Program-made: the position numbers and the translations under genes
Notes under the pieces: generated by a model
The model's input: the letters and a program-made list of their open reading frames with translations, nothing else
Told to the model about the DNA's origin: nothing
Database searches by the model: none
Assembly (NCBI GenBank): GCA_003427395.1
Contig: BFEA01000031.1
Coordinates: 1,542,617-1,591,446, forward strand
Length of the DNA stretch: 48,830 bases
Origin: Chara braunii
Taxonomy: Eukaryota; Streptophyta; Charophyceae; Charales; Characeae
Reading direction: 5' to 3'
Shown here: positions 1-10,902 of the stretch, one piece after another
Layout of the letters: every line of letters starts with the position of its first letter
Numbering within the stretch: the stretch's first letter is position 1

Positions 1-1489
1 TCTGAGTGACTGTTGAAACACGTTGCTACTCGAGTTTCCCGCTTTATCCGTTCTCCACTGAAACCCTTAGCTGTGTGAGAGTGTGGTTCTCACGGTTGTC
101 TGCAAAGGCTACCGTTGCATGACCTTTGTTACTCACCTGTGGGCGATTGAAACCTACCACGGCGTGAACCTGCTGGTCGCTGAGGACCTCAGAAGCGGGG
201 ACAGTGAAGTGACAGGCACTGTACCCCCTGGCTTCAGTGACGAACAGGCGCCCCTCCCCGGGTTTCCTCACACCGTTACGGGGTTCCCGGCGACGACAAC
301 ACACCCCCACGCTCAAAAGTTTGGGCCAGAGGCTTGGGCCTGTATTTTTCAACAGTTTCGGGGTGCACCAGTTGTGCTACGCCCGCTGGTCCCCACACAC
401 AACCCCGGTACCAATACTGGTGCCACGTCCCAGAAACGGAACCGGCAACTAAAAAAAAAAAAAAAAACTAAAACTAAAAATATGAACATCGGGGACCGGT
501 GCTTTGGGGAGGGAGACCGTCAGTGCCCCCTCTCGATTCCGTCAACCGGGCCCATGGATGGGCCAGCAACAAAACCATGGGGAATAGCCCCGCCGGGCCC
601 TCAACCCCCCGGCATCTCCAACCGCTCCAATGCTCCATCGCCGCCGGCTGACCTTGAACCCCTAACCTTTTCGCTTGAAAGTCCAATACCGTAACCAAAT
701 AGAACTAGGCCCAAGGTTGGGTTAGGTAAGTACGAACCTGCATATGAATAGTCGTGGGACCATAATTGGTCCTATCCGCACAAACCAGGGTTTCGCCTTG
801 GTCTACCGACCAACCTCCTGGCCATCAGAAGATGCCAAGACGTCGCCGCGCGTAGGATCGTGACTATCTGGTATCTTGGTCGTTAGGCGTACGGCATGCT
901 TTGCTGAACTCCCGACTTTCCCCCATACTAGGTTTGCCAACCGGGCACCTTTCCATGTGTCGCCAAACACACTCTTCTTGCGTGTGCGCAAGGTAAAGTT
1001 TTTATCCTTTTCGCGCCGTGGCCCCCCCCGAGGCCGAACTAGTTGCGAAGTAAAGCTAGTTTTTATAAAATAAAATAAAAATATAATCAACAATAAATAC
1101 CACATAAGGGAGAGTAACCGGGTCCTATGGCTTCAGCGTCTTCCGTCGGCTTGGTATTGCTGATGACTAACTACTATCTCACCGTGCAACGCAGTAACTT
1201 GAATGTGTGCCCCACACACTTTCTAATTGAGCCGTATTCGACTCGGAGTCTCGCCAAGAGCGAGGTTGCCGAGGTGAGCGCCCTGACGGGATTTGCCCCA
1301 TCAACGCATTATGTTAATCAAGGATGCACCCAGTGCGACCTTTGAAAAGGACGGCAAATACCCTTGTAAGGGTGTTTGCTACGACACCGAGCCACTCCGC
1401 ACCACTCGAGATGTATTGCCTCACTCACCAACCCTCTCGAGACACTCCACCACTACAGCGCGTCACAAGCATCGCAAGTTGAACAGCCA
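1..1489. other. No gene seen; repeat-derived intergenic sequence
   Basis: No convincing coding region on either strand; the open frames are compositional, overlap each other and lack recognisable domains. An A-run of about 17 nt lies near 450-466. Positions 273-318 match 18350-18394 in inverted orientation almost perfectly, so part of this stretch is a fragment of a repeat that also lies in the 14-kb element. At 1353-1380 there is a near-perfect inverted repeat around a short loop (GCAAATACCCTT pairing with AAGGGTGTTTGC). Confidence 0.6.
273..318 (+). repeat. Inverted copy of a 45-bp segment found at 18350-18394
   Basis: The reverse complement of this segment is found nearly letter for letter at 18350-18394, including the run GGGAACCCCGTAACGG. 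Flanking similarity fades quickly, with only a short GGCCCAAGCCTCTGG block shared further out. It is a dispersed repeat fragment. Confidence 0.85.
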
Positions 1490-2400
1490 TGTAGCGTCTT
1501 GCTCATAGTGTCGCATCTATTCACATCAGGTGTTGAACACTTCCGTATAGTGCCGCTCGCCAAAGAATAATGCTAGAGCTATCCACGCTAGTCGTCGAAC
1601 ACTTTCGTTCAGTACCTATCTCTACAAAAACGAACGTCTGGACTTCGCCCGGCCGTATGTGCCGCACAAGTCATAGAACGCATGACTTACCCAAACATAA
1701 GCAACGAAAACCAGTGATGTATCAGTAGTACACTTGTCAGTACCCTGTCACTCACCTCTAGCAAACCCCGTCCTCCGCCAATACTCGTCAAAAACCGTAA
1801 TAACTAGCAACCCGACAGATCCTTACCTTCCAATGACTCACGGGAACCACCACTAGCATTCAGACGACGCAAGTAACTAACTACGTATAGAACCAACCCC
1901 CGATCACTCTCTTCTCTAACGTCTTTCACCCACTATCGTCTTGCTCAACCCACATCTGGCCAATCACCTACCTGCCTAACATACACGCTCGCAGTGTTGG
2001 AGCTCTTCCCATCGGCTATCGAACCCGTCTGTCCAATGCCACTCGCTGAAGATCCGCGCGGTGTCCTTTTCGTAGCGTCGTACGTATACACTTCAGCTTC
2101 CTACCACCTCCATCTAATGCATCTTGTTGCAAAGACGATCACTTGGATCTCGCGCTGCCGCGTATATCGGACATTCCTCAATCAGGACACGTCACATGCT
2201 CCGCCAACTGAAAAACCGCACGGCGTTCTGCTCACATTGTTGGATCTCTTCCCATCAGATGTCCAACACACCCGCTCAATGCGGCTTGCTGAAGATCCAT
2301 ACAGTACCCTATTCGAGACTTCGTAGCTATCCGCATCAGCTACCTACCACCTCCAGCCAATGCTTCTCGCTGTAGAGCTGATCGTTTGGACTTCGTGCTT
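1490..2400 (+). repeat. Degenerate tandem repeats, unit about 55-80 bp
   Basis: Diverged copies of one motif recur at about 1518, 1575, 2008, 2087, 2252 and 2330. The common pattern reads roughly TTCCCATCAG, then TGTCGAACAC, then TTCAGTGCCGCTCGCTGAAG with substitutions. Spacing is irregular. The short open frames here are by-products of the repeat. It may be an old minisatellite or a transposon subterminal repeat. Confidence 0.55.
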
Positions 2401-3683
<1,283 letters not shown>

Positions 3684-3869
3684 GATGGAGCTGAGGTTGA
3701 TGGACGTGGATTTGCAGTTTTCTTTGTCTTTTTTCCCTCTTTGCTTTTGTATATAAATTTTGATCTCGGCTCTAGGCGATTCGCCCGTTTTCCTTGGTTT
3801 TCGAAATTTTTGCTTGGTTCAGCTCACACTTGTTTTGCGACTTCAATCTCGTTTGTTGCGTGTTTTGTC

Positions 3870-3895
3870 GAATGAATGAATGAATGAATGAATGA
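3870..3895. repeat. (GAAT)n microsatellite
   Basis: About six perfect GAAT units. Confidence 0.95.
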
Positions 3896-4099
3896 CATGT
3901 CTGTTGTGTGTCTTTTTGCCCGATCTTTGCCTCTGCTTGTCGGTAGATACCCTCATGAGCATAATAGGAATTTTTGCGTAGTCATCAATACTGCTTTCAT
4001 TGCCGTCTATCCTCTTTTGAACTACTGTTGTCACTGCACCTTGCATACTCGGGAACGATTGCGTACGGGATCACAGAGTGATTAGATGATTGGGTAGTT

Positions 4100-5076
4100 G
4101 TTTGTCTGGAAATAAGCGAATACCTCGCGAGGATGCGTGTAAGCGCGATCTGATCTGTGCAGCCTATAAGTATCCACGCGCGCCGATTCGCAACCATTGA
4201 CGAACTTGACACCTTCGACATCGGGCAGGCGGGAATTCTCCTTCCCCCACGCACCTAAACGGATAGGAATTTCCTATATCTCATCGGAAATTCCCCTGCC
4301 GATTAAACGCGTGCGGGAGGATTCCATCACACCACGATGACAAGATGACGCACTCGAGGGACTCAGACTCGTCGTGGGATCCGGAGTATTTCAACCCTTG
4401 GGTGAGTGAGTGTCTCAGACGGAGATGCCCGTAATTCCCCTACCTAACCGAGAATCGATTGTGCCCTAGGGAGTTTCACTGTGTTACGACCAGCGATCCG
4501 AGGTGTCCCAATTTTCCCACTTCGGACAACTCGCACTACTTCATATCCTCGGGCTTCGTCGTTATCGCTACCAACTTCCCTCCCTTTCGCCTTCTTCTCA
4601 TGTATCACCAACTCACATTTGTCCCGTGGAATTCCATCACCGAGTACTGACCCCGCACGCCTTGCGGAAATTGTCGGCAACGCAGCAACTGAAGAGCCCC
4701 TGAAAACAGGAGGCCTAACCCAAACGCGCGACGACAGACGCCACGTGGCTGGCACCAAGGGCCCGACTCATCAGAGCCCTAGCCATCTCGGGCAGACCCC
4801 TCCCCGAACCGCCGCCCCCCAAAACAGACGGCTCGGACGGCCTTGAATGCACCACGCATGCCATCTACCTTATGTTGCACAACATAGCATGCCAACAGAT
4901 CGAAAGGAACTTGCCCTTAGCCCTATTGCATCTATGCCCCTGAAACTTTGCCACCGGAGATCTCAGTTCTGACCTGGGACTCCACCCCCACTTTCCCAAA
5001 AATCCTTGGCACACCCCTTGTCGGACTTCCAGGCCCACATCCTACTCTGATCAGGAAGTCGCGTTGGGCGTGAGGT
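4100..5076 (+). mobile_element. Probable 5' LTR and flank of the first Ty3/gypsy element
   Basis: This stretch directly precedes a tRNA-iMet primer-binding site at 5077, where a 5' LTR belongs. A TATA-like CCTATAAGTA at about 4161-4171 could be the LTR promoter. I cannot fix the left border: no partner LTR is in the window, because the element is cut before its 3' end. The last bases before the primer site (GTGAGGT) do not show the usual CA end, so the LTR edge is eroded or slightly displaced. No host gene is visible. Confidence 0.4.
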
Positions 5077-5088
5077 TGGTATCAGAGC
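5077..5088 (+). other. Primer-binding site, initiator tRNA-Met
   Basis: TGGTATCAGAGC is the exact complement of the 3' end of plant initiator tRNA-Met, the standard minus-strand primer site of Ty3/gypsy and Ty1/copia elements. Gag follows about 130 nt downstream on the same strand. Confidence 0.9.
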
Positions 5089-5221
5089 CCGATACGTGGC
5101 AGGGTTCTAGGACTCATAGCTGGGTGATCTGGCTAACAGGGGACGACCCCGACCTCAAAACGTGCATCGACGCGATCCTGTCGTCACCAGAAGCCGGTCT
5201 GCGGCTCGACGGACGGTCAAT

Positions 5222-6225
5222 ATGAATGCTAACCCGCAGAATCCGAATCAGCAACAAAACCCGAATCCCCAGCAGAATCCTAATCAGCCCGTACCACGAG
5301 CACGGGCTCCCATGACGCCCCCTAACCTCTATCTGTTTGATCCTGCACACCATCTTGCTGGAGCATGGCTAGCCATGCTCCGCGCTCAGCAGTATGACGA
5401 TAACGAAGCTCAGGTGAACATTCCCGCTTGATTAGGAGGGGACGCCCATCATTGGTTTAGTACCTATGTATGGGTGGATCTTCCAACTTTGGAGCGAGAT
5501 TTTCTGAATTGGTTTGATTATATCCGTCCAGAACAAGCGCTCTTTATGATTAAAGATTGAGTTCAAAAACCTCTCGAATGAACATTCCCGCTTGATTAGG
5601 AGGGGACGCCCATCATTGGTTTAGTACCTATGTATGGGTGGATCTTCCAACTTTCGAGCGAGATTTTCTGAATCGGTTTAATTATATCCGTCCAGAACAA
5701 GCGTTCTTTATGATTAAGGATCGAGTTCAAAAACCTCTCGAATCTGTTACGGAATATCGAAACCGGTTTTGTCGAATGTTTGTAAAACCAGAGCGAGGTG
5801 AACAGGTAGGAAGGGATTTGTTTATCGACGAACTTCGCAGCAGAACGATGAGGGCGAAACTGCGAAAACAGTTTTCCCCCATCAATCATACGTTGCAACA
5901 GATCATGGCCGCTGCAGAAGAAATGGAGCGAAAGTTTGTTGCGAGTTTCCTAGAAGGAGAGGATTACCCTAGGGAAGGAGACTCGTATGAACTAGCAAGG
6001 GCTAAGGCTGAGCTGGCTGCGTTGCAAAACAAATTCGAAAACATGGGATTTGTATCTGGCCCGGTCACCTATCTAGAGCAGATCACCCCTAAACGATCGA
6101 TTCCAAGTGTGATTGCAAACGTATCCGCTCCCGAGACGGTAGTGCCCCCACCACCGATCAAAAATTTTGCACGCTCAAACGATTCGACCGCCTTGCTCGA
6201 ACGAACTAACCAAAACGGTGGTTAA
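5222..6225 (+). pseudogene. gag: Gag (capsid) of the first Ty3/gypsy element, disrupted
   Basis: Start chosen at the ATG at 5222, following an upstream in-frame leader. The N-terminus is Asn/Gln/Pro-rich, then comes LFDPAHHLAGAWLAML and, past a stop, LGGDAHHWF, typical of the retrotransposon gag capsid core. The second half (from 5638) has DLPTFERDFLNRF and a helical C-terminal part to TNQNGG. Breaks: an in-frame TGA at 5429 where the family normally has Trp, a further TGA at 5558, and a 164-bp tandem duplication (5415-5742) that shifts the frame. The stop at 6225 ends it before the zinc knuckle. It would bind and package element RNA in virus-like particles; this copy cannot. Confidence 0.85.
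5415..5742 (+). repeat. 164-bp tandem duplication inside gag
   Basis: 5415-5578 and 5579-5742 are direct, head-to-tail copies differing at about six positions. 164 is not a multiple of three, so the duplication breaks the gag frame. The first copy has an extra stop (CGA to TGA) absent from the second. The differences argue against a simple read duplication, but merging of two related element copies during assembly is possible. Confidence 0.95.
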
Positions 6226-6283
6226 TTTGATTTAGGAGAGCAAGAAGGAACAGCGGGAACACAATGCTTGAATCGAGGCTACG

Positions 6284-7138
6284 ATGAGATCGATGCGACC
6301 CATCACAGTGCGTGTCGCGCCGATCCAACACGGATTGGCTCTGGCACCGCCACCTGTCGGGATCCCGGACAATTTGAATGTCTGCTACACGTGTTACCAA
6401 CCAGGGCACATAGCCCGGGATTGCCCTCACCGGCCCCCGCAACAACGAGTTGGAGTTGGAGCCGCATCAGTAGCTGCAGCACCAATCGCTAACGGGTCGG
6501 GACGGGTAGGAGCTTTGATGGAAGAAGTAGAGGGAAGCGGAACCACGCTAGCAACAATGGAGGAAGCTGGAGAGTTTATTCCGTTAGATCAGTATGTAAT
6601 ACTGGGATACCCGGGGCTTGGGATGATCGGTACGATTAGACCCGCGTCGGAACAACGAGAGGTGGCGGAGTGGCGACGTTCTCCAGGAGAGATGGAATCG
6701 GGAGGACCCACCTTCGTCACAGGAAAAATCGATGTTCTAAACATCGTACGAGCCTTAGATCATCGAATCCCTCTTCTGATCGGCCATCTGCTTTCGATAT
6801 CAGAACAGGCTAACGAACGTATGTTGCAGCACTGCAAAGCAAACCGAAAACGATTTGCCCTTACCCGAACAGCAAACACGAAAACGAAAGGACCAACACC
6901 GGACAAAAATGCCGCAGGTACTTCTGATCCCCTACGCATAGGACTAATCCAAAAAGATGATCACTTCCTACGGATTAAACCCATCCCATGGAAATCCGCG
7001 GAATGCGACATTGAGGTATGCTATCATCGATTCAGGAGCCTCTGTGTTGGCTATTTCATTACGGCTAGTGGAGAGAGCAGGACGAAAGAACGATCTGATC
7101 ATGCTAACAGAAAAAGATCAGCTCGTCTCGGCAGGTGA
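6284..7138 (+). pseudogene. gag: Gag nucleocapsid (CCHC zinc knuckle) plus linker, frame-broken
   Basis: A CCHC knuckle CYTCYQPGHIARDC (C-x2-C-x4-H-x4-C) lies at 6383-6424 and is the RNA-binding nucleocapsid signature of retroelement Gag. Downstream is a low-similarity linker leading into the protease, whose real frame is a different one: the last 60 or so residues of this frame overlap the protease and are out of frame, so a frameshift lies near 6950-7010. It is also out of frame with the capsid part upstream. Confidence 0.8.
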
Positions 7139-7430
7139 AGAAAATATCAAAACAGTGGGACGAATGACTAACGTTGCTTTTCGAATAGGGAAGGTGCATG
7201 CTTTGGGTGACGTTGTAGTATTAGATGTCAACACTTACGACGTTCTTTTTGGACTCCCCGCCCTGGTAGAAATACGAGTCAATCTGGACTTCGAAAGACG
7301 ATCGATTGTCCTCCGAAATACGGGTGGGAAACCCTATGTTGTACCAATGAGACTGACCCTTCGTATTGCCGCTAACATAGCCCCACGAGTTTCTCCCGCG
7401 ATAACGGGGACCCTTCGCACTATTACCTAG
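6957..7430 (+). pseudogene. Retropepsin-like aspartic protease of the first element
   Basis: AIIDSGASVLAIS contains the catalytic D-S-G triad (Asp codon 7029-7031). The C-terminal YDVLFGLPAL is the usual second hydrophobic-Gly motif of the retropepsin fold, followed by a beta-rich tail. It would cleave the Gag-Pol polyprotein. It is in another frame than the zinc knuckle. The end of this frame (7331-7430) is repeated at 7561-7660 because of an adapter artefact. Confidence 0.85.
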
Positions 7431-7752
7431 GACAACGGGCAGACCTCCAAGAACGCAGACAACAGTGATGATGATGATGATCCCGTAATCCTGGAGATGG
7501 TACAAGAACGTATCCATTACCCCTGTCTCTTATACACATCTAGATGTGTATAAGAGACAGACCCTATGTTGTACCAATGAGACTGACCCTTCGTATTGCC
7601 GCTAACATAGCCCCACGAGTTTCTCCCGCGATAACGGGGACCCTTCGCACTATTACCTAGGACAACGGGCAGACCTCCAAGAACGCAGACAACAGTGATG
7701 ATGATGATGATCCCGTAATCCTGGAGATGGTACAAGAACGTATCCATTACCC
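7331..7752 (+). repeat. Artefactual 192-bp duplication around a sequencing adapter
   Basis: 7331-7522 and 7561-7752 are identical and separated by exactly the 38-nt adapter junction at 7523-7560. A real insertion of a Tn5-type element would give a 9-bp target duplication, not 192 bp. The copy is best explained by an untrimmed mate-pair read used in assembly or gap filling. Confidence 0.95.
7523..7560. other. Nextera mate-pair junction adapter (contamination)
   Basis: CTGTCTCTTATACACATCT at 7523-7541 is followed directly by its reverse complement at 7542-7560. This is the Tn5 mosaic-end circularisation junction of Nextera mate-pair libraries. Translated on the minus strand it gives the known contaminant peptide SYTHLDVYKRQ. 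It is not part of the organism. Confidence 0.98.
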
Positions 7753-9836
7753 CGTGCAACGGACAAATGATAAAGCATTGAGCAGGACTAACCAAGACTT
7801 GCAAAGAACACAGGCTATGATTATGGGAGAACCTCTCGTACAGATTTCAAGGATGGTCGATTCTTTGGAACTCCGGCCCTCGAACCCTGTACGAAGGGAT
7901 CTCCCGTCTTCTCGCCCGATACAATGGTAAAAGGCACTACTACGATATCACAGATCTCCCGAAGTCTCTGTTGACACCCGCAAAAGAAATCCGATTGTTA
8001 CGATTGGGGGCAGAGATTAACTCTTTGGAACCCCCTGAGCGCCTCGAGAACGGGCTCGGGATCAAGATTGCAACGAAACCCGTGCCGTGGCAAGACATTC
8101 GAGATGGGGTAACACCTGAAGAACACATGGTCATCCGAGAACAAGATTCACAGATGATGGCCACGGTGTTCTCCTGGCGATCAGATAACTCATTCATCTT
8201 CGCGCCCCCGCCAGAAAATGTCAAGCGGGTGGATACAAAACACATCGATGTGAGAATATGGGATGAGTCATACGAGTTGCACGTACCTCGATACGTACCT
8301 GACAAGATTTACCACCTAATCGCAGACATCCTGAAAGAATACAAAGGAGCGATTAGTGTGACGGACACAGACATTGGACTGTCATTAGTCATATAGCATG
8401 AGATCCAGACAGGAAATCATTCCCCAATTCACTGTAAGCCTTACAGATATTCCCTGGTAGAACGGAGAAAGGCTCTCGAACGAATTCGAGAATTTGAAGC
8501 AAGCGGTTGGATCGAACCCGCCACCGAACCATGATCATTTCCGGTAGTATTAGTACCAAAAAAGGACGGATCGATTTGCATCTGCATTGATTATCGCAAA
8601 CTGAATGGCACCACGATCAAAGATGTGTATCCCCTCCCCCAGATTGACGATTTGATGGATGCGATTGGGTGTGCTAATTACTTCAGTAAGTTTGATATTC
8701 GGCACGGCTTCCATCACATTCTGGTTAAGGAGGAAGATCGGCCAAAGACGGCCTTCGTGTTGTTTGAAGGCACGTGGCAGTGGGTTCGGTGCCCGATGGG
8801 GATTTGCAATGCGCAGACCAAGTTTCAGTGAGCCATGAACGTCACGTTTCATAACTTCGTCAACAAGACACGGTTAACGCAGGGAATGATCAACTTCTGC
8901 GTCATCGTGTACATGGACGACATCCTGGTTTATTTGGAGACCTATCACGGTCATGCGCAACATATTGAGTGGACGTTGGGTACTCTAAGAGACGCTGGAT
9001 TCAAGATTGCGCTCAGAAAGAGCGAGTTTTTCCTTTCGGAAATTTCGTTCTTGGGCTACGTCGTGACATGTGGAGGACTGCGGCCTGACTCGAGAAAGGT
9101 CGCGGCGGTGAAAGAAGCCCTTGTTCCCACGTCACTAACGCAGGTTCGAGCCGTCTTGGGGTTAGCCTCGTACTATCATCGTTTCATCAAGGGCTTCACC
9201 GCGATTGCACGACCCTTAACGAACTTGTTACGGAAGAACCAGCCCCTTAGTTGGGGCGCAAAGTGTGAACAGACCTTCGCGACCCTCAAGGAAGTTGTAG
9301 CAACAGTGCCTATTTTGATCCGACCAGACCTCGCGAAGCAGTTCGTTCTCATCACGGACTGGCAACCGGAGGCTATTTCTGCTATTTTAGTGCAGAAGGG
9401 GAACGACGGTCGCGAACACATCATCGAATATGCGTCACGAACAGTATCGGACGAACGAAGGAATGACTCAGCCCCGCAGGGCGAATGCTACGCAGTAGTG
9501 TGGGGAATCCAACACTTCCATCCGTATCTGTACGGACATAAGTTCCTCCTTGTCACCGATCACGAGCCCTTGCTTGCGTTGAAGCGACTCACTAACTACA
9601 CGGGCATGATTGGACGTTGGGCGGTGCGCCTACAGGAATACGACTTCAACATCATCCATCGAAAAACGGAGAGGCACGGCAACGCAGATGGACTGACACG
9701 TCTGCATCGACCAGCTAAAGTGCCTAAGGTAGAAAAGATCATCCCGTGGAAGGAACCGGAATCGATGAACAGGCCCAAGTACGGACAAGTGGCAGTCCTT
9801 CCACGTGGCAAGAAGGAGGCAGGTGGCAATGGGTGA
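7727..9836 (+). pseudogene. pol: Reverse transcriptase-RNase H (pol) of a Ty3/gypsy element, disrupted
   Basis: Linker in one frame to 7930, then the main frame from 7971 to 9836. RT: PVVLVPKKDG, CIDYRKLN, DVYPLPQIDDLM, FSKFDIRHGFH (first catalytic Asp), RCPMGICNAQTKFQ and the YMDD box at 8910-8921, then FLGYVV. RNase H follows: acidic residues in ITDWQPE, GECYAVVWG, VTDHEPL and NADGLTR, ending near LTRLHRPA. It copies element RNA into DNA and removes the RNA. In-frame stops TAG 8394, TGA 8532 and TGA 8829 fall where the family has Gln, Trp and Arg, all single transitions. The integrase that should follow is missing. Confidence 0.93.
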
Positions 9837-10167
9837 CGGAGGTATTCCTACAACTCCTCTCTCTTCCCTTTCCTCCTCATCTCTCCTCTCCCTGCCTGAT
9901 AAATTTTGTTATTTTTGCGAAGCAATTTCCCGCGTATACTCGGTCTCTATGCGCCCTAGTGGGGAAGGATATGCGGAATGGATAAATTGTCGACAGTGTG
10001 TCGCATGAGCCCACGGCTCGTGCATCCAATACCAAAATGACAATAAGCCTTGGTTGTGCCCCTTGTGCCGGGTTGATAAAAACCCGACCGAGGCTCGCTT
10101 TTTGGACGCCACGTCAGAAGGGTTGGAAAAGACCCAGCCCTCAAGGCGCGTGTCAGCCGACACTTGA
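9805..10167 (+). pseudogene. PHD-type C4HC3 zinc finger downstream of RNase H
   Basis: In the +1 frame relative to pol, a complete C4-H-C3 pattern is readable: CYFC, 23 residues, CRQC, two residues, stop, A-H-x2-C, then PWLCPLC. The spacing C-x2-C-x(23)-C-x2-C-x4-H-x2-C-x(11)-C-x2-C and the aromatic residue two before the seventh Cys match PHD fingers, which read histone H3 tails. The TGA at 10006-10008 lies exactly at the position of the conserved Trp of PHD domains. A Ser/Leu-rich spacer joins it to the end of RNase H. It could have been the element's chromatin-targeting module, analogous to a chromodomain, or a captured or foreign fragment. Confidence 0.6.
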
Positions 10168-10883
10168 GTGTCGAATGCGACCCTCGCGATTAACGGGGAC
10201 CGCGTGAGTATGGGTACTACATAGTACACCATCATTGGGACTGCTTGCGTACTCTTACATAGCGAGTCGATATGAGTTAGCCCTCCGTCCGCGCGTTTTT
10301 ATACTGAGTCTCGCGCGCGACGCCTATTCGATTTCCGCGTCGAGAAGTTATGGGACGGCTACTGAAGGGACTAGGAGTGTTGTCGCGTTGTTCGATGTGT
10401 GTGTGTGTGTGTGTTTTATTCTTGTGTTCGTAAAGTGGTGTACGCGTGGTGTGTGGGATGCGTCCTAGTCGACCGACGACGAGCCGCGCTTGGGACTTAA
10501 GCCCCCCAAGATGTCGGTTCGCGTGCGGGCCCGATAGGCGTATTACCACGCGTACCCCCTATGCTACAGCGAACGAGAAACGCCCTTGGCTGGTCGACCT
10601 CTGCAATTGCAACCGAGTAGCTTTCGTACTGTGGATTGGTAGCTCGGCGGGGATACGCCCACCGAAGGGAGGTGACAGCTCCCGTAAGGTGGAGGTAAGT
10701 TGTGCCTCGAGTAGGCCTTATCCTGTCGTAGGGGCTCGCGAGAGGTATGGCTGGCGCACTCGGCCGGAGCGGCCTAAGGAAGCTCCATTGGTATGTTTGC
10801 GGCAAGGTTGGTCCAACACCTGCGTGACGCGACCAAGAGGGTCCCGCGCTGCCATGTGCGGTGCCGGACCGATGCGCCCGACA
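10138..10883 (+). mobile_element. 5' LTR of the tRNA-Asp-primed 14-kb element
   Basis: About 95% identical by eye to 23829-24578, and more distantly to 42098-42792. It ends CCCGACA, two bases before a tRNA-Asp primer site, as a 5' LTR should. Similarity to the 3' LTR starts at CCCTCAAGG (10138), a few bases before TGTCAG at 10151. The 3' copies extend about 55 bp further left to a polypurine run, so this 5' LTR may be truncated by roughly 50 bp. It contains a (GT)n run at 10396-10414. The long open frames inside (for example 10446-10958) are fortuitous. Confidence 0.88.
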
Positions 10884-10885
10884 GG

Positions 10886-10902
10886 TGGCGCCGTTGCCGG
10901 GG
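10886..10902 (+). other. Primer-binding site, tRNA-Asp
   Basis: TGGCGCCGTTGCCGGGG is the exact complement of the 3' end of plant tRNA-Asp including its CCA, and the match continues two more bases. The site starts two bases after the LTR end. tRNA-Asp priming is known in some plant Ty3/gypsy lineages. Confidence 0.92.

Larger units (their letters stand above)
5077..10137 (+). mobile_element. Decayed Ty3/gypsy retrotransposon, interrupted before its 3' end
   Basis: Order on the plus strand: primer site, gag, CCHC knuckle, protease, reverse transcriptase, RNase H, PHD-like finger. Protease before RT-RNase H, and the RT style (YMDD, SKFDIR), place it in Ty3/gypsy (Metaviridae). The segments lie in different frames and carry multiple stops, so it is inactive. 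No integrase HHCC or DDE signature is visible; at about 10138 the sequence switches to the LTR of another element. Either a nested insertion removed the 3' part to elsewhere, or it was deleted. Confidence 0.85.

Noticed and set aside
7523-7560. A genuine Tn5-like mosaic-end insertion
   Set aside because: No transposase, no 9-bp target duplication, and an adapter-exact palindrome with 192-bp duplicated flanks indicate a library artefact.
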